From NCBI GenBank assembly GCA_905221605.1, contig CAJNDS010002724.1:175996-239995 (forward strand): a stretch of DNA of 64,000 nucleotides, in the 5' to 3' direction. Both the position numbers and the translations under genes were made by a program. This document shows positions 9,882 through 22,761 of the stretch, piece after piece. Origin of the DNA: Symbiodinium natans. Its lineage: Eukaryota; Sar; Dinophyceae; Suessiales; Symbiodiniaceae. The notes beneath the pieces were generated by a model. The model was not told the origin of the DNA, searched no databases, and worked only from the letters and a program-made list of their open reading frames with translations. Positions within the stretch are counted from its first letter, which is position 1; every line of letters begins with the position of its first letter.

Positions 9882-12101
9882 ATGTTTGGCCGTAGCAGGG
9901 TACCCGGACAGGACATCGATGTTGGCAAGCGCCTTGGAGCCGGGAAGTTCGGCTCCGTCTACGTCGCTCGCTGTCGTCGCACAGGCCATCGGCAGCACAC
10001 GAAGCCCCCGATTGCTGTGCAACCGGAATGTTCTCAATGCTGTCAGCATGTTGCTTCAGGCTTCATCTTTGCGCTGAAAGTGCTTGACAAGCGCCAGCTT
10101 ATCAAGCATCGTGTCGAGCATCAGCTGAGGCATGTGGGTTGTGTACTGCTGCTTCAGCAGGTGACAGCTCCAACTTTCAGTAGTTTGAGAGGCGAGAAAT
10201 CGAGATCCAGTCTCATTGCCGCCATGTCAATATCCTGAGACTCTACACGTTTTTTCATGACGAGTGCCTTGGCTGCAACCTATCCCGAGCAGAGTGTCGA
10301 TATGCGGGCCACAGCTGACCAGACTAGGATGCGAACACGCCGCCTGTCTGTGCCAGGAAGCGCGTCTATCTTTGTTTGGAGATGGCCCCCGGTGGGGAGC
10401 TGTATGGACTCCTGCAGAAGCGCTGCACCTTCTCCGAGGCTCGGGTTGCCACTGAAGTCTCCCCCTGCAGCATCCTCTGCAGCGCAGGCCCGCTCGGCTT
10501 GGTACTTCAAGCAAATGGTCGAGGCGCTGGACCTCTCTCTCTCTCTCTCTTTATTTGTCTTTCCCGCTCTCCCTCCCTCTCTCTCCCGCTCTCTCCCTGT
10601 GCACTGTTGACGCATCTGTGAAGTCCACTTGGATGCCAATCTGGACCAGGCCATCCAGTACTGCCACTCGAAGCACATTATCCATAGAGACATCAAGCCT
10701 GAGAACATTCTCATCGGCTTGAGGGACACGCTGAAGATCGCAGACTTCGGCTGGGCTGTGCACGCGCCCACATCGAGACGCGAGACCTTCTGCGGCACTC
10801 TGGATTATCTTCCTCCCGAAATGGTACTGCAAAAGAAGTACCATGGTGTCTTTGCCTGCACACGGTTCACAATACACAAAGAGATGCTGATCTTGAATCT
10901 CTCCACTTGCCCATTCCTCCCTTTCAGGCAATGTTGATGTATGGGGCCTGGGTGTGCTCCTGTATGAGTTCATGGTGGGTAGGCCACCCTTCGAGGAGCG
11001 GTCCCCTAACGGACCCTAACACCCATAAACCAAACTAAGCATTCTGAAATCCCTAATCCCTAAACCCTCAACCCTAAGCCCTGGCCGACTCTTGTGCCTG
11101 GAGGATACCACCGAGAAGGGCACCTATCGGAAGATCAAGGGCGGAGCCATTCAGTTTCCTCCGACTATGACCAAGGCTTGATGGGGAAAACATGGGATTG
11201 CCTGTCATGTCTTTGGGATGCCATTGAACAACCTTTCCCCAAATCAGCTTCTGGTAGGCCTGTTGCAGCTTCAATAGGTCTTTGCATTTTGTGTGGAAGA
11301 CAGTATTGTAAACGTTGTAAATGCTTGCGGACGCCGCCTCAGCAGCCAGGCCCCATGCGGGCTGTAGCGTGCGCATCGCAGACGAAGGAAATCCAAGTCA
11401 GATGTCTCTTATGCACGCCGTACTTCAGGAGGTAGAAGGGCTTGGCGGGCTTTGAAAGGGGTCCCAGGGGCGGGTCCACTCTCTGGGAGGGCACAGCCTG
11501 GAATCCCCGCCTCCGAGAGGGCCTACCGGAAAGGGGGGGAGGGGGGCCGCAATCTGGGGCTGCTTGTTCTAGATGAAGCGGTTTCTATGGAAGAAGATCA
11601 AGAGAAGTTCAGTGTACTATGTTTGTCTCACAGTAGCTTGTGTACATGACAGGCTTTAAGAAGCTGTCTTTGCGAACATTTTCATGACCACTCTTTGGTT
11701 TAGGGCCTTTGAGGCTCGAGGTCATGGCCGCTGTTCTCTCTTTTTCAGTGGTTTTCGCATCGTACCGCGCAGGAAGCCAAGGATCTCATTTCCAAGTTGC
11801 TGACGAAGCCGCTTATTGGCGTTTGGCACTGTCAGGGCAACTTGCAGGGTTCAACATAGAGGTGTCCTTGAGCCTTGCGACATGTAGGAATCCCAGCGAC
11901 AGACTTTCACTGGATGCGGTGCTGCGTCACCCCTGGGTGTCCATCAACACGAGTGGCATCTTGGTTGCAGTGACCATGTGGAACGCAGGATTGTACAAGA
12001 TCAACTTTATCGCCGCAGACCTTGGACGTGTCGTGCCAACCGAGGGGAGAATGCAAAAAGGCTCCAGGAGTACTATGGAGGCATTGTCTAGAAGACGTTG
12101 A
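9882..12101 (+). CDS. Aurora-family mitotic Ser/Thr kinase, apparently complete
   Basis: Ten exons: 9882-9984, 10060-10129, 10192-10263, 10357-10456, 10488-10529, 10650-10845, 10928-10995, 11104-11175, 11749-11810, 11888-12101. They sum to 999 nt, an exact frame of 332 codons plus stop. In order they show the Gly loop (GAGKFGSV), [11 protein letters not shown] with the ATP lysine, [66 protein letters not shown] and the subdomain [29 protein letters not shown] and [11 protein letters not shown] are diagnostic of Aurora kinases, which drive centrosome, kinetochore and cytokinesis steps. The activation-loop threonine equivalent to the Aurora autophosphorylation site is kept. The ATG lies 4 nt after a CAG that could accept a spliced leader. 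The tail beyond HPWV is 50-odd residues and unlike other Auroras. Intron 10996-11103 contains telomere-like repeats. Confidence 0.92.
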
Positions 12102-13668
12102 AGAGAAGGCTGAAGCCGCCGGAAGGCCTTAGCAATGCTGAAGGCAACAGCTCCCATTCCTTGAATGATCTTAGTGTCTTAGTGTAGTCGCGAAGTGCTG
12201 CCATGCATGGTGATGTTCAGATAATTCGCCCACAGTCGGCGGACGCAGCTAATTCGGGCGCTTGCAATGTGACCAGGCCTCTGGCCTTTGCCCAGCCCTG
12301 GAAGATGCGTGCCTCATGCCCAAGCTCCCTAAGCCCTGAAGCCACACGCAAGATTCTATTGCATGGTAGACACACTTCAGGCCAAGCTGCAACACCCTCT
12401 CTTCCTCTGTAGCAGTAGCTGATGGTGTCTCTCACGTTCGAGAGTTTGATTGCACCCTGTGTCTTCAGGTCATTCTGCATGGGCATCGGCTCCAGTTGGA
12501 GCCTGGCCCTCGAAGCATTCGAGCTCGGGAGATTTGGTAATCACATCATGAAGGTGGCGGTGGCAGTCTTCAGGTTTTTCAATGGTTTTCATTGCCAAAG
12601 GTATTTCCCGAACGGGTAGTGCAGTTGGTACCATCCCCCAAGGCTATCATCCAAGGGCCTAACCGTGGATTGTGCGGTATGGTGTGACACCTTGAGGTAT
12701 CACAAGGCACCCTTGTTTGCGTCAGTGTGGAGCCCAGGAATTTCCCAGCATACTTTTGCTTGCTACATGTCAGAAGCATATTTCGAGCGCAACGGCGAAG
12801 GGCTGTTTTGAAGGGACATCGCCCGTCTTGAAGCGGCCTCAGCAGGCTCAACTCACAAGAGATCGTGAAAGCTTCCCATTGTGAGAGTGGATGATGCGAG
12901 TGGCCATGCTCATCAAAGTTACTACAGTCCACTTCAGTAGCTCTGGCAGTGTTTTCCGCGAGCTCCATAGACAACGGACAAGCATTCTCGGGCACCTGCG
13001 CCCTGAGCTCGTCTGACTCAAAATGAGGACAACAAATTTTTCGAATTTTTTGTGAACATGTCGAGCCTGCCTTGATGGACAGCTTACGCGCCGGGGCGTA
13101 GCCACCAGCCGGCGCAGGCCCCCGAGGTTGGAATGCTGTGGTCAGCACAGGGCTCGTCAGCATCTTGCCGGGCGGCCACATGATCAAAGGGGAAGATTTG
13201 GAATGGTGCTGTACCTGGGATCAGGCATGCCGAGCATGGCCGTGCCCGCGGGTAGCCAGGCCCAGGCAGACTTCCCGGAACAGCATGGTGTACTTCCACT
13301 GAAGTAGAGATGTTATGGGTACGGGGAGGCGATTTGTCTTGCATCATGACCGAGGGCTGTCCACCTTCAGGCACCACCTTGCTTGTGGCAGGTGTATCCA
13401 ATCTCTCGCCATGACTCGCGGTCCATGCGTTGTCCTGAGTGCTGGACATGCCAACGCAAAGTTCCTCACCCTTAGCAGCACTGCAATTTCCGGATCAATG
13501 GCACGAGTCAACCCTGCCCGCCCGAAGTACATGCCCAAACCACATATTGGAGGCCCGATGTACATCCACAGCGCAGGCAGACAGTAGAACACACGTGATT
13601 GTACTTTCGTCTGAGGTGGCCGCGTCCTGAGGCTCGCTCTGCCAGCCCCTGTGGTGGGCCTTGCACGC
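12102..13668. other. Mostly no supported gene; weak exon near 13315-13590
   Basis: The minus strand has a 202-codon open frame (12579-13187) without family features. On the + strand 13315-13590 is open with VNPARPKYMPKPHIGGPMYI, which could be an exon. Neither has enough support to call a gene. Confidence 0.35.
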
Positions 13669-13730
13669 TTAGGGTTTAGGGTTTAGGGTTTAGGGTTTAG
13701 GGTTTAGGGTTTAGGGTTTAGGGTTTAGGG
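13669..13730 (+). repeat. TTTAGGG telomere-like array, about 9 copies
   Basis: An uninterrupted run of TTTAGGG in the G-rich orientation, with unique sequence on both sides. It is internal, so it is not a chromosome end in this assembly. Confidence 0.95.
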
Positions 13731-15010
13731 TGAGGGTGAAGAGCACGATGCCAAAAGAGCTGTCAGCCGCGCCAGCTGATGGTTGAACATGTTGGTCTGT
13801 GTTGTGGTGGAGGCTGTTGCGTTAGAAACTGGACATGGCGTGGAATGCAGGCCGGGCAATTTGGATGCCAGGAGCTGAGTATCTTGCTTGTATGTCTGTG
13901 TGTTAGTTGTGCTATCACCATAGAACGACGAGGGAAGAAAGCCAAACGAAGCGAAGCGAAACTGCTGGTACTTTTTTTGGGCCATCTTTCATCTTGCATC
14001 TTTCATGTTTCATCTTTCTCCTTCTCTTTCTCTTCATAGGCGTGCACGTGCGGGAGTGGGGCCGGGTGAGGCACGGTATGAGGCCCGTTCCAACGCCAGT
14101 GCGTTGCTCTCAGCCTGGACGTGCATGATGTCGTCTCAACAAAGGGGACCGAGGTCCGTTTCATCTTTCGAGCATGAGGCTCACCTTCGGAACACCTCCT
14201 CGCACTCCGAGGACAGTGTTGCCCCAATCTTAAATTACCGTACTTTTGAGGGTGTGGGAAGATCGACCGTGCTATGTCCAAAAGGCCCAAATCCACTCAA
14301 GGCACGTGGCGCACATGGGCAAGCCTGACCGGCCGGCCTGGACAAGGCCTGCGTGAGTTTCGATCTCTCCAGCTTAGTAGCCTGAGATGTTGCCCCAAGC
14401 AGGCAGATGTGGACCGCGCCCAGGGTGCTCTGCCCTTGGTGCTTTCATCACCACACCGATGCAGTCGCAACAACATGCACAAAGATTGGGTACGAGTAAA
14501 GCCAAGGTGTCCTTCAGCCGCACATGTGCAAAGCTTGAGAGCATGAGACTCAGGTGATCTGACAGCCGAAACTCCCCTCAAAGATCAGTCCAGAATAAGT
14601 ACGAGCAGAAAGCTTCCGAGAGAGATGGCCCGGAACCCCCAAGCCGCGACCGCAACAGCCAGCAAATGACTTGTTCTTGTTGTCGTTTCTCGAGCTGCAG
14701 GTTCTCAAGGCCAGGGGGGGATGAGGGAGCGGACGTCGCGAGAAATGTTCTGCGGGCCTTATGGCGCTGACCTGTCAATTTTCGGATGGCCTTGAGGTCT
14801 TGAGGTCTGGTTTTTCGAGTCTATTGAGGGGCCGTCTGCCACTGCCTGCACTGTCCGTTAGTGGCGCGAAAGGCTCAACAAGGCTTCGGATTGTAGCTTC
14901 TAGCCTGCGTTGCAATGGAGACCTCTGAACACAAAATGCTCCATTCAGAGTTGCTATCCTAAGCATTCCCAAGTTACTCATTACTACTAGGATTCTTAGA
15001 TGTCGCGCAG
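13731..15010. other. No supported gene
   Basis: Several frames near 14000-14580 are open on both strands, but none has domain features or clear splice-bounded exons. Confidence 0.35.
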
Positions 15011-15169
15011 GCTCCGGAGACCACTGGGATCATGAGGCCTCGGCGCCACTCCGCGCCCTGAACTCGGGAGCTGAGTGCTGCACGGAGCGTTACATCGGCA
15101 CTTACCAAGACTTACGATTCGTCTCGAAGACGTTTGTCAAGACCTCCGACGAACCCCTGGCCTTCTCAG
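15011..15169 (+). CDS. Isolated coding exon, unidentified
   Basis: After GCGCAG the frame reads SGDHWDHEASAPLRAL, then ERYIGTYQDLRFVSKTF and KTSDEPLAFSG, ending at a GC donor (15170). Composition is that of a globular protein. Neighbouring exons were not linked and the family is unknown. Confidence 0.4.
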
Positions 15170-16437
15170 GCCCTTGCAGCCTTTGCAGCCTTTGCAAAGT
15201 TGCGTGGCTCCGGTATCTGGCTCTGCAGTGTGCTCGGCTTCGAATTCTTCGCGTACTCTTGTAAGGGACATTCCGAACAGAGCTCTCTCACGCAAGGCTC
15301 AGCTCAGACCAGGGGGGCCTGTCCTGCAGGCGTTGCGGCTGTTCTCACTCCTTCAGCAGTTATGGCAGCAATTTCCAGGGCACCTGGGTTCGGGCTCCAG
15401 CGACAGGAGTCTCGTCAGCACTTTGCGCCGGGTGTTTCGGCCGCAAGGCAGGGGGCACTTCACAAGAAAGCCCCACAGCCACAGTCGCTCAAAGTGGATG
15501 CTGACATTGTAAAGTAGCTAGCAGGGCACATCCTGGCTGCAGTTGTCTGCAGTCTATAGAGCTGGGAGGTTTTCAGCCTCCCTCTGATTGCCCAAAATTC
15601 TGGAGGCAACCGACGCCTGAGCGAGGAGCATTGACAGCAATGCGGCAGGAGTCATCAGCGGCTCCTGACCTGCTTGAACTTGGTGCTCCAATCGCAGCCT
15701 GTATGCTCCACTGTGTTTCAGTACTTCCGCAGGATGCAATGACGTCCTCGCAGTGCATCACGTGCTCAGCTCAGCATTGAATCACACACAGCGACAGTCT
15801 GACAGTCATGGGGATCACTGTGCTCCTGGGGCGAGGAAATCTGCTGACTCTTTGAGCTCTGGCTGCCCCTCGGCACGCGCGACTCGCGACTCGCGACAGC
15901 CTGCCATGACTTGTATTTAACTAAGGCTTCAGAACTAGCCCTGGCGCATGCAGATGCGTCTGGGCATCACCAGCGACGCCGGTCCGCGCCGTGCTAAGCT
16001 TGTCTCCATGTCCTCTGCAGTTTCCCCGGCATGGGTACAGATGCCTCAGGCCTGATGCCATCCGTTCAAGATGGACCCATTGTGATGGTGTCACCCCAGA
16101 CGAGCCACCGGCAAGTCAGGCGTTCAGAAGTTGCATGAAGTTGCATGAAGATGTTGGGAGCTGTCAGGGCATTCGGATCATATCCGGGCATTCCTGAACC
16201 CGACCTTGAGCCCGCAGAGGAGTGACCTGGACACTACCGTCGCTACAGCCACTACCGTCACTACAGCTACTTCACTGGCTCCCAGGCACGGATGTCTTTG
16301 ACATCTGCTGTCCCTCAAGGGTCACCTGTGATTTCGGGGCCAGTTTGTGCCAGGACGCTGCAGTCTGACGACAAGCCATCCAAGGCTGTCGTACGGTTCG
16401 CCGACAGTTTTGTCACCACCTGGTTTCAGAGTCTGCC
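15170..16437. other. No supported gene
   Basis: A 127-codon + frame overlaps 15134-15517 but is Ala/Ser-rich and unremarkable. A short direct repeat (GTTGCATGAA twice) lies at about 16131-16150. The run CTACCGTC... is repeated near 16230-16265. Confidence 0.35.
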
Positions 16438-17020
16438 CCATGATCAAAGACTTGCCCACGACAGACGATGAGATCTTCGTCTTGCCAGACGTCGCACGTC
16501 GCAACTCCGAATGCAGATATTCTTGTTGCTGCGAGTGTGCGGCACGGATTGTGTGTGAACATGTAAGATCGCCATGTAGCAAGCAACCTGCATGTTGCAA
16601 GAAGGACCAAATACGGAGCGAAATGATGGAGCTTTTGGAGGCTGTGCTTGTTCCTTGCGCTCTTGGGCTTGCTTTGACTGCCGCTTTGAGTGCCACTTTA
16701 TAAGTGCTGTGGGCCGTCTTTGCAAGCAGGAGAGGGAGCGCTGCCATCAACGGCAGCTGCAGAACCTCCACAGCTTCCAGCAGGCACCGAAAGTGAGTTT
16801 GTTTGATCTGGATGATGGGCACAAAGGTGCCACCCTGATCAAGAATCAAGCAATATACACGCCTCTCTCCCCTTCTCCCTCTCGCCAAATAATAGGCTTC
16901 AAATAGGTCCAGAAATTTCCAGAACGCAAGGCATGTGGACAAAGCACGCAGCCTCTGGAATGGCAGGAGCGGGAACGGGACCACCAGCGCCAGCTCCAAC
17001 AAATGCGCAAGACGCACGAG
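16438..17020 (+). CDS. Unidentified gene with duplicated coiled-coil exons
   Basis: 16439 onwards reads MIKDLPTTDDEIFVLPDVAR, probably one exon. Exon 16730-16792 (63 nt, GTGAGT donor) reads ERERCHQRQLQNLHSF. Exon 16967-17020 (54 nt, GC donor) reads ERERDHQRQLQQMRKTHE. Both exons start in phase 0 after CAG and share ERER-x-HQRQLQ, so one probably arose from the other. Charge pattern and length suit a coiled coil. A 231-codon minus-strand frame covers the same DNA and I treat it as a shadow, because splice-bounded exons and a repeated peptide exist on the + strand. Confidence 0.42.
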
Positions 17021-18477
17021 GCACTTGATTCACCTCCCTGACAGGGTTTCAGTTGCTTTCGCAGACTTGGCTTGAGTCCTGCAATGCAAGTCGCACCAGC
17101 ATCTAAAGCCCATTGCTTTCCCGGAAGCACCTTCAGCTGAGCTTCAGCTGTAGCCCTCCAGGGTTGCCACTGACAACCTCCCCTCGATTACTCCCAGCAG
17201 CCCGGAATAGACCTGTATGAGCCTATATGCACAAACTCCCCACCCCTCTCCCCTCTCATCGCACAAGCTGACCTCGTGATACTTTCTGCTGGGAAGATTG
17301 TCACGGAATCCATTTGGTGGTCTGGGTAGCATGTTCCAAAGAGGGTGTCAAGTTGCTGAAGCGGGAAGGAGGGAGGGTGGCTTTCTGCCCGCAACATCAG
17401 TATATATGTGTGCACCGAAGCGTTGCTGGCCCTCTGCCCATAGATCTCGCAAGCGATTGTAGGCTCAGACATCAAGGAGATGCTGGATCCAGGGTTGTGA
17501 GGCCGTAAGGCAATCTTTCCAGTATCAGCTTCCGATGAGGCAGACATGAGGAGACTGGAGGCCAGCGGTGACCGTGTGTTGCCAGCAAAACGCTGCAGTA
17601 TATTTTGCAGGGGATCATATGAAATATATATATATATATATATAATATACATAAAAATGTACTAGACGGCGATGTGTTGCGAAGCACCATGCTTGCCCTT
17701 GGTCATCTAGTTTTTCCTGCATCCTCAACGCAGTACGGTCGACGGTGGTAGCTGCGATGGTAGTAGTGATGGCCTGAAGGTGCATGCTTGTTGCTTGGAA
17801 TAAGTTGCAGCGGATCTTACATCACTGTTCAAACTATTGGCCATCTAGATCTGACATGCAGAGTCGGCATAGGCCATCTGCTGTCAGCAGCAGTTCCAGC
17901 AGCCAGTGCAGAGTTTTGTGCAGGAGAAGCTGTGCAACTTACTGGCCGAAAGACAGGACTGCCACGGCTATTGAGAGCATGGGGGCAAGAAGCCGGAAAG
18001 CTTGGCATGGTCTTCGTCTCACAGCTTCGTGCCTGGATTGAGGAGATTGGTTTCTTTCGTGGAGTTGCGTGACTTGGCATCACCAGCTCGTGCGCAACAG
18101 TGGCGTCATCCGCAGCTGCAGACTGCGCTAGCGCACAGAATGTGAAGAGAAGGTGTTTGCGCTTGGCCTGATAGCTGAGGAGTGGCAGTGCTGCCACGCC
18201 ACCTCCTGCCAAGGCGGGCGTGTGCGCAGCCGGCCTGCACGTGGCAGATGGATGTCAGCCAACCTGAAGTCTTCACAGCTTTCCTGCGGTCTTGCCTGAC
18301 CACCGGGCACCTCTGCCACCGCCTTTCCCCGCAAAAGCTTCTGAAGATGTGGGAGTGTTCTAAACCAAGAGCCTTTTTAAGTGCAGGATCTCTTACAAGT
18401 TAAGTTATAAGGTTAAGGAATTTCGTTGAAAAAGAATTGAGTTGGGAGTTGGGGTATCTCTAAGCTGACATCTTAGT
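17021..18477. other. Mostly non-coding; weak exon near 17930-18070
   Basis: Contains a TA microsatellite at about 17624-17645. The frame ending at 18072 reads EAGKLGMVFVSQLRAWIEE, which may be coding. Nothing else is convincing. Confidence 0.35.
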
Positions 18478-19213
18478 TTGGAACAGCCGCATGTGCAGCT
18501 CTTGCAAGGCCGCCTCAAGGATCGGCAGCCGGGAAGAGGCTCAAGCTTTCAAGCCCCGGATTTGGCCTTTCCAAGTCAGGGTCCCTTTTTGGGGATCTAT
18601 GAAGAGGACTTCTATCCAAACGGAGGTCCTAACGGTTATCTGATGAACAAGTGGACCCGGATGTTGTGGGGGTCCGGAACTTCTTTGGGATCTCACGCTG
18701 GAAAAGTATGACTTGTGCATGTCATCTTGTCTGGCACCATGGGCCCAATGTAGGATACGGACACGCTCCTGTACACCGAGCCGAGCCTGGACAGGACTCT
18801 GCGTGCTTCCAAGTCGGAGCTCGAAGTAACGAATCTGTGGCGTGAGCTTCGTTTTTGAGCTTCGCTTGCATCTGTCGTGCTAATCAAACCAGGTCCCCCA
18901 TCGAGGCAGATTGCTCGCCAGCGCCTGAGAGACCAGGGGGAGTGTTTGCAGCGACGTGAGCCCCAGAGAGAGAGAGTACTTCAGGCAGGATCTGGCTGCA
19001 AGTCCGCTGAGCCAGGCAAGACTCGAAAAACAAAGCACAGCCCCTAAAATGCCTGTGATGGGCATCTGTGAGGCCAGCTTTCCGTCATCGGCCATCCTGG
19101 GGTGGCGTCCTCAGTGTCAGTGGAAGAGCCGAGCGCAAAGGACATACGGTGACATACGTACAGTTACGTACCTGCTCAAGGTCGGAGAGCTCTCCGATGA
19201 CGAGGAGTATTAA
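18478..19213 (+). CDS. Unidentified gene, 3' exons
   Basis: Exon 18754-18841 reads DTDTLLYTEPSLDRTLRAS and then SELEVTNLW, ending at a GTGAGC donor. After CAG at 18896-18898 a frame in matching phase reads RPPSRQIARQRLRDQGE. The last frame, open to the TAA at 19211-19213, reads DLAASPLSQARLEKQ, then MPVMGICEASFPSS, and finishes VGELSDDEEY, a typical acidic C-terminus. The link between the last two pieces is not settled. A frame at 18478-18700 (GIYEEDFYPNGGPNGYLMNK) may be an upstream exon. No family recognised. Confidence 0.42.
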
Positions 19214-20839
19214 GATGCTCCCGCCAGCTGACTCACAGGCGCGGGGTTTGGCAGTACAGTCTGCTTTTGTGCTGTGTCTTGTCACGTTGTCGTGTCTACG
19301 TTGCATTCTTGCTTGTTGCGTCTCTGATGCGAGTTGTTTCGTCTCTGATGCGAGTCTGCTGTGGTTCCCTGGCTCCGGCGAGGTGCCGCCCCTCCCTGGC
19401 AAATGATCCTTTTGGAATCTTTCGAGCATCGAGATCCAGGAGACTTCTGAGACGCCGAGTGCTTTAAGCTGGCGTCTGGTGACCACGTGCAAATGCATCA
19501 GCGGTGGAACGCCGAAGTATACAAGTAGGATCTTTCCGTGAACTGAGCTATTCTGGGAGAGGGTTCTGTAAGATGCTGCCTGGCCCAAGCTTCAAGCATG
19601 TTCTCATAGAAACCCATCTCCCAGTGGTTTCGGGGAGGGATGCTGAAGAGAGCTGAGCTCTTGGAGAGAGATCCTGGAGTGCGTTCGTGAAAACTAAGCC
19701 TGTTCCGGCTCCTTTTGGTCTCAGACTGTGCCACCCTAGTTTTGCACCTTTACAGTTGCAGTTGAAGGGCTGAAGGGTTGGCAGGCCTTTTGTTGTCAGA
19801 TTGGTGTGGGCTTGACGATCGCCTTCGAGTACCAGTCGTTTGGAGGGGAGTTTTAGAGACCGTGGCAGGTGGGAGTCGGTTGTAAAACTGTTATTATTGT
19901 AGATCCGGGGTTCTTTATGTTTCCTCGGAGGTTGGATGTCACTGATGATACGAATTCCACGAGCGATAGAGATCTGCGTGGTTTTAGCAACCCGGATCCC
20001 GAACCCAATCACCCCCAAGCACTCCCGTCGATCGATGGAAGCTCTCAAACCCTATAAGATCCTACAAGCCACTATACTGTACTGTCACTATACGGTAATC
20101 CCTAGAAATTTAGAGAAGCCCTAACAAGCTCCACATGCCTGTAACCCTATGCCAGCCCCAGAACACGCAGTACTTATTAAAAGCAGCGAGCCGAGGCCCG
20201 GGCCGCCCTGACAGACGGCTGCGGGGGAAGCACGAGCAGCCGGCCCCCGGCCATGGCCCTGGTGGTGGGCAACAGGGTTTCGATGTCTGCCGGGTTTGTT
20301 CATGCATCGATTTGCCGAATTGTCTTGTTTTCCGCAGTGCTTATCTGTTTATTCATCTACCTGAATCTACATCGCATGTCAGATCAAGGGGGACAGCTGG
20401 GAAGCTTGTAAGTGCGGCACAGTAAATCGTCAGCCTAGCACAGCTCGTGGGCTCGCGGCAACTCGCTGTAGAAGCGCATTCAGGCGTTTAGCCAAGTTTT
20501 CTGCGTAACGCTTGAGCCTCATCCCTGTTTGTCGTAGACCCGGCTGCGCTGAGGATCCCCCCGCCCTGCCCGCTCGTGCCTCAGAACATTCCTGAAGCAC
20601 CTGATCACGAGGGACCATGCAGGCTTCAGGGATGTTGAGGGCGCTTCAAACAAGTTCAAAGAAAGGGGGGTTTAGAGGGTATTAAGACTTTAAAGGCTCT
20701 TTAAAGGCTTACGATGCCTTAGGGCAGGTGCTCTGTGAACGCTCGCAGGCCTGGACTCAGAATGGCAGCTCCGAGGTGCACAAGTTGCCATTGGAGATTT
20801 TGCGTCTTCCGTGCGGTTTTCAGTTTTTGCATGGATGGC
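19214..20839. other. No supported gene
   Basis: Open frames on both strands (for example 19548-20048 minus) lack family features or exon-like borders. Confidence 0.35.
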
Positions 20840-21145
20840 AAAGGGGAAGTGTACCCTTCTTCTCATTGACAACTGCCCTGAAGATTCGAACACAAAATAC
20901 CAAGCTGTCTGCAATACCCTGGCTTCTCACCAACACCTAATACAGCTCCAAGGTATTTGAGAGACCCTTTCTTCTCACCGACAACCCCCCCGACGAATCG
21001 AACATATAACTTTATCTGCAGTGCCCTGGCTTCTCACCGACAAACCCCTTTTAAGAATCGAAAATGTAGCACCAAGATTTTGCACTGACAAACCCCCGAA
21101 GAATCGAAGATACAATCTGCAGTGCCCTTGCTTCCTTTGCGAGAC
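20840..21145. repeat. Degenerate tandem repeat, unit about 50-80 bp
   Basis: Four to five copies of a module containing CTTCTCACCGACAA, CCCCCGAAGAATCGAA and ATCTGCAGTGCCCTGG occur between about 20860 and 21135. Spacing is irregular and copies diverge. I do not recognise the family. Confidence 0.7.
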
Positions 21146-22454
21146 CCTGCGAAGAAAACTTGCCTCCCGACACAGCAAGCACTTTCCCACTTTATGGGAA
21201 GGAAGAGAACTTGGCCATCCCGGAACCCCCCTGATAAAAAATCTTGGTCTCCCCCTCCCCCCCGCACGCCAGGTCGATGACTTCGTGAGGTCCGTTGGCT
21301 TGAAAGACCATCTAAACCCGAAACTCCGAAATCCGGCAGCACATTGCAGGAGACACAACCTCTGTTCGAAAGCAGAGAATGAGCTGAGGCCTGCGACAGT
21401 CTGCTAGCGTCGTGTGTCATCTTTCGCCGATGCCGCCGGTGAACATTTGACAGGGAGCTCCCGTTGGCCGACCAGCTGGCAATGATCCGCAAGCCTTATA
21501 AGTGCACTTCTCGGCGTGGATTGCCAGCCAAGATCAGTTTGTTGAGTGACTGAGAGCACCGTGAAGCTGTAACATACACGTGAGATGTTTTTTTTGCAAG
21601 ATTGCCACGGCTCTGCTCAGGGACATTCGCTCTATGGACGCAGTGGTGATCTCTCAGAGCAGGCACCGCGGTGTCTGGGCAGGTGCTGCATCCGTTCTTA
21701 GTGGTGCCGTCACTGGCATCCGCTACCCATCAGTGTAATACTGTCACTGCGTGCTGTATCCACAGCCCACGTACCTAGAGAAGGTCCTGAAATGGTGCCG
21801 TCGGGGCGACATTTGCGATGTTGTTTTGCCTTGACCAATGCTGTTCGTTCGCGCTTCCCAGTAGACAGGTACCCTGAGCTGCTGTAAAACTTCTTCAACT
21901 GCAACAACAGCAGAAGCATCCCAGCACCCCGCAGATGATACCGCGTGACAGATGCAGTAGTGAATGCAGAGACAAGATGAGGCATCCGTGCACGTGTATT
22001 GAGCAACATGATGTAGCTTTTGCTGGATGCCCTCCAGGGCAAAGACTGCCCTCCAGGGCAAAGACTAGCCGACGCAGCGACACATCTTGAACATTTCAGC
22101 ATAGCTACCATACAGCTTGCCCGAAAGTACAACAATATCATTATGGCACGCCTTCCGCTCGCGGTGCGGCTGCGGCGTGCGTTCGCATGCATCGTCCTGA
22201 GACCTGCCCAGACACCATAGGGGTAGAGCTGCAGATGCGAAGGCGGCCAGCATCTGATTGTGCGACCGTAGGCCGCAGGCAGCCTTCTTGAAGGGAAGGT
22301 GGGTTTGATGGCATGCTCTCGTAGGTGCCAGCCTGACGTGTCTCTGAGATAGGCAGATGTAGGCGTGGAAGATCAGGGAAGACACCCTATGGCGGCGAGT
22401 GCCTGATTTCGCCTCAATTTTTTTTTCCTCGTTTTGCCCTCCGAGGGCTCGGCC
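21146..22454. other. No supported gene; 19-bp direct repeat
   Basis: A perfect direct repeat of GCCCTCCAGGGCAAAGACT lies at about 22029-22066. No exon is convincing. Confidence 0.4.
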
Positions 22455-22761
22455 ACGCGCTTGCCGAGGTGAGCAGCCGAAGGTGCAGCTCGATGACACC
22501 TTGGCAGGATACTTCGCGGCCATGCCCAGGGCTTGGCAGTTCGAAAGAGCTCAGGGGATCTCAGGGGCTCTTTCCCATTCTGCCTCGTTCTCTCTCTTCC
22601 TCTCTGTTTTCTCAGAGATCTTAGCGCCCCTCCATGTCCTGTCGTGTGATTCCTATTCCAAGCCCTGGAGCGCAAGGCTCGAAGACGACGAGGAGTGCGA
22701 TGAGGACAGCATCGTTGAGGCAGACTCTGCATCTGTGGCCAGTGCCAAGCAACGACGATAG
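22455..22761 (+). CDS. Possible C-terminal exons, unidentified
   Basis: The frame includes VQLDDTLAGYFAAMPRAW and ends SKPWSARLEDDEECDEDSI, then VEADSASVASAKQRR and a TAG at 22759-22761. The acidic stretch with a basic end looks like a true C-terminus. The middle of the frame (LSHSASFSLFLSVFSE) may be intron. Confidence 0.35.

Noticed and set aside
12579-13187. 202-codon minus-strand open frame
   Set aside because: No motif, no splice or start context, and all supported genes are on the + strand. Kept only as a note.
16322-17017. Longest open frame of the window, 231 codons on the minus strand
   Set aside because: It is antisense to splice-bounded + strand exons with a repeated peptide and has no family features.
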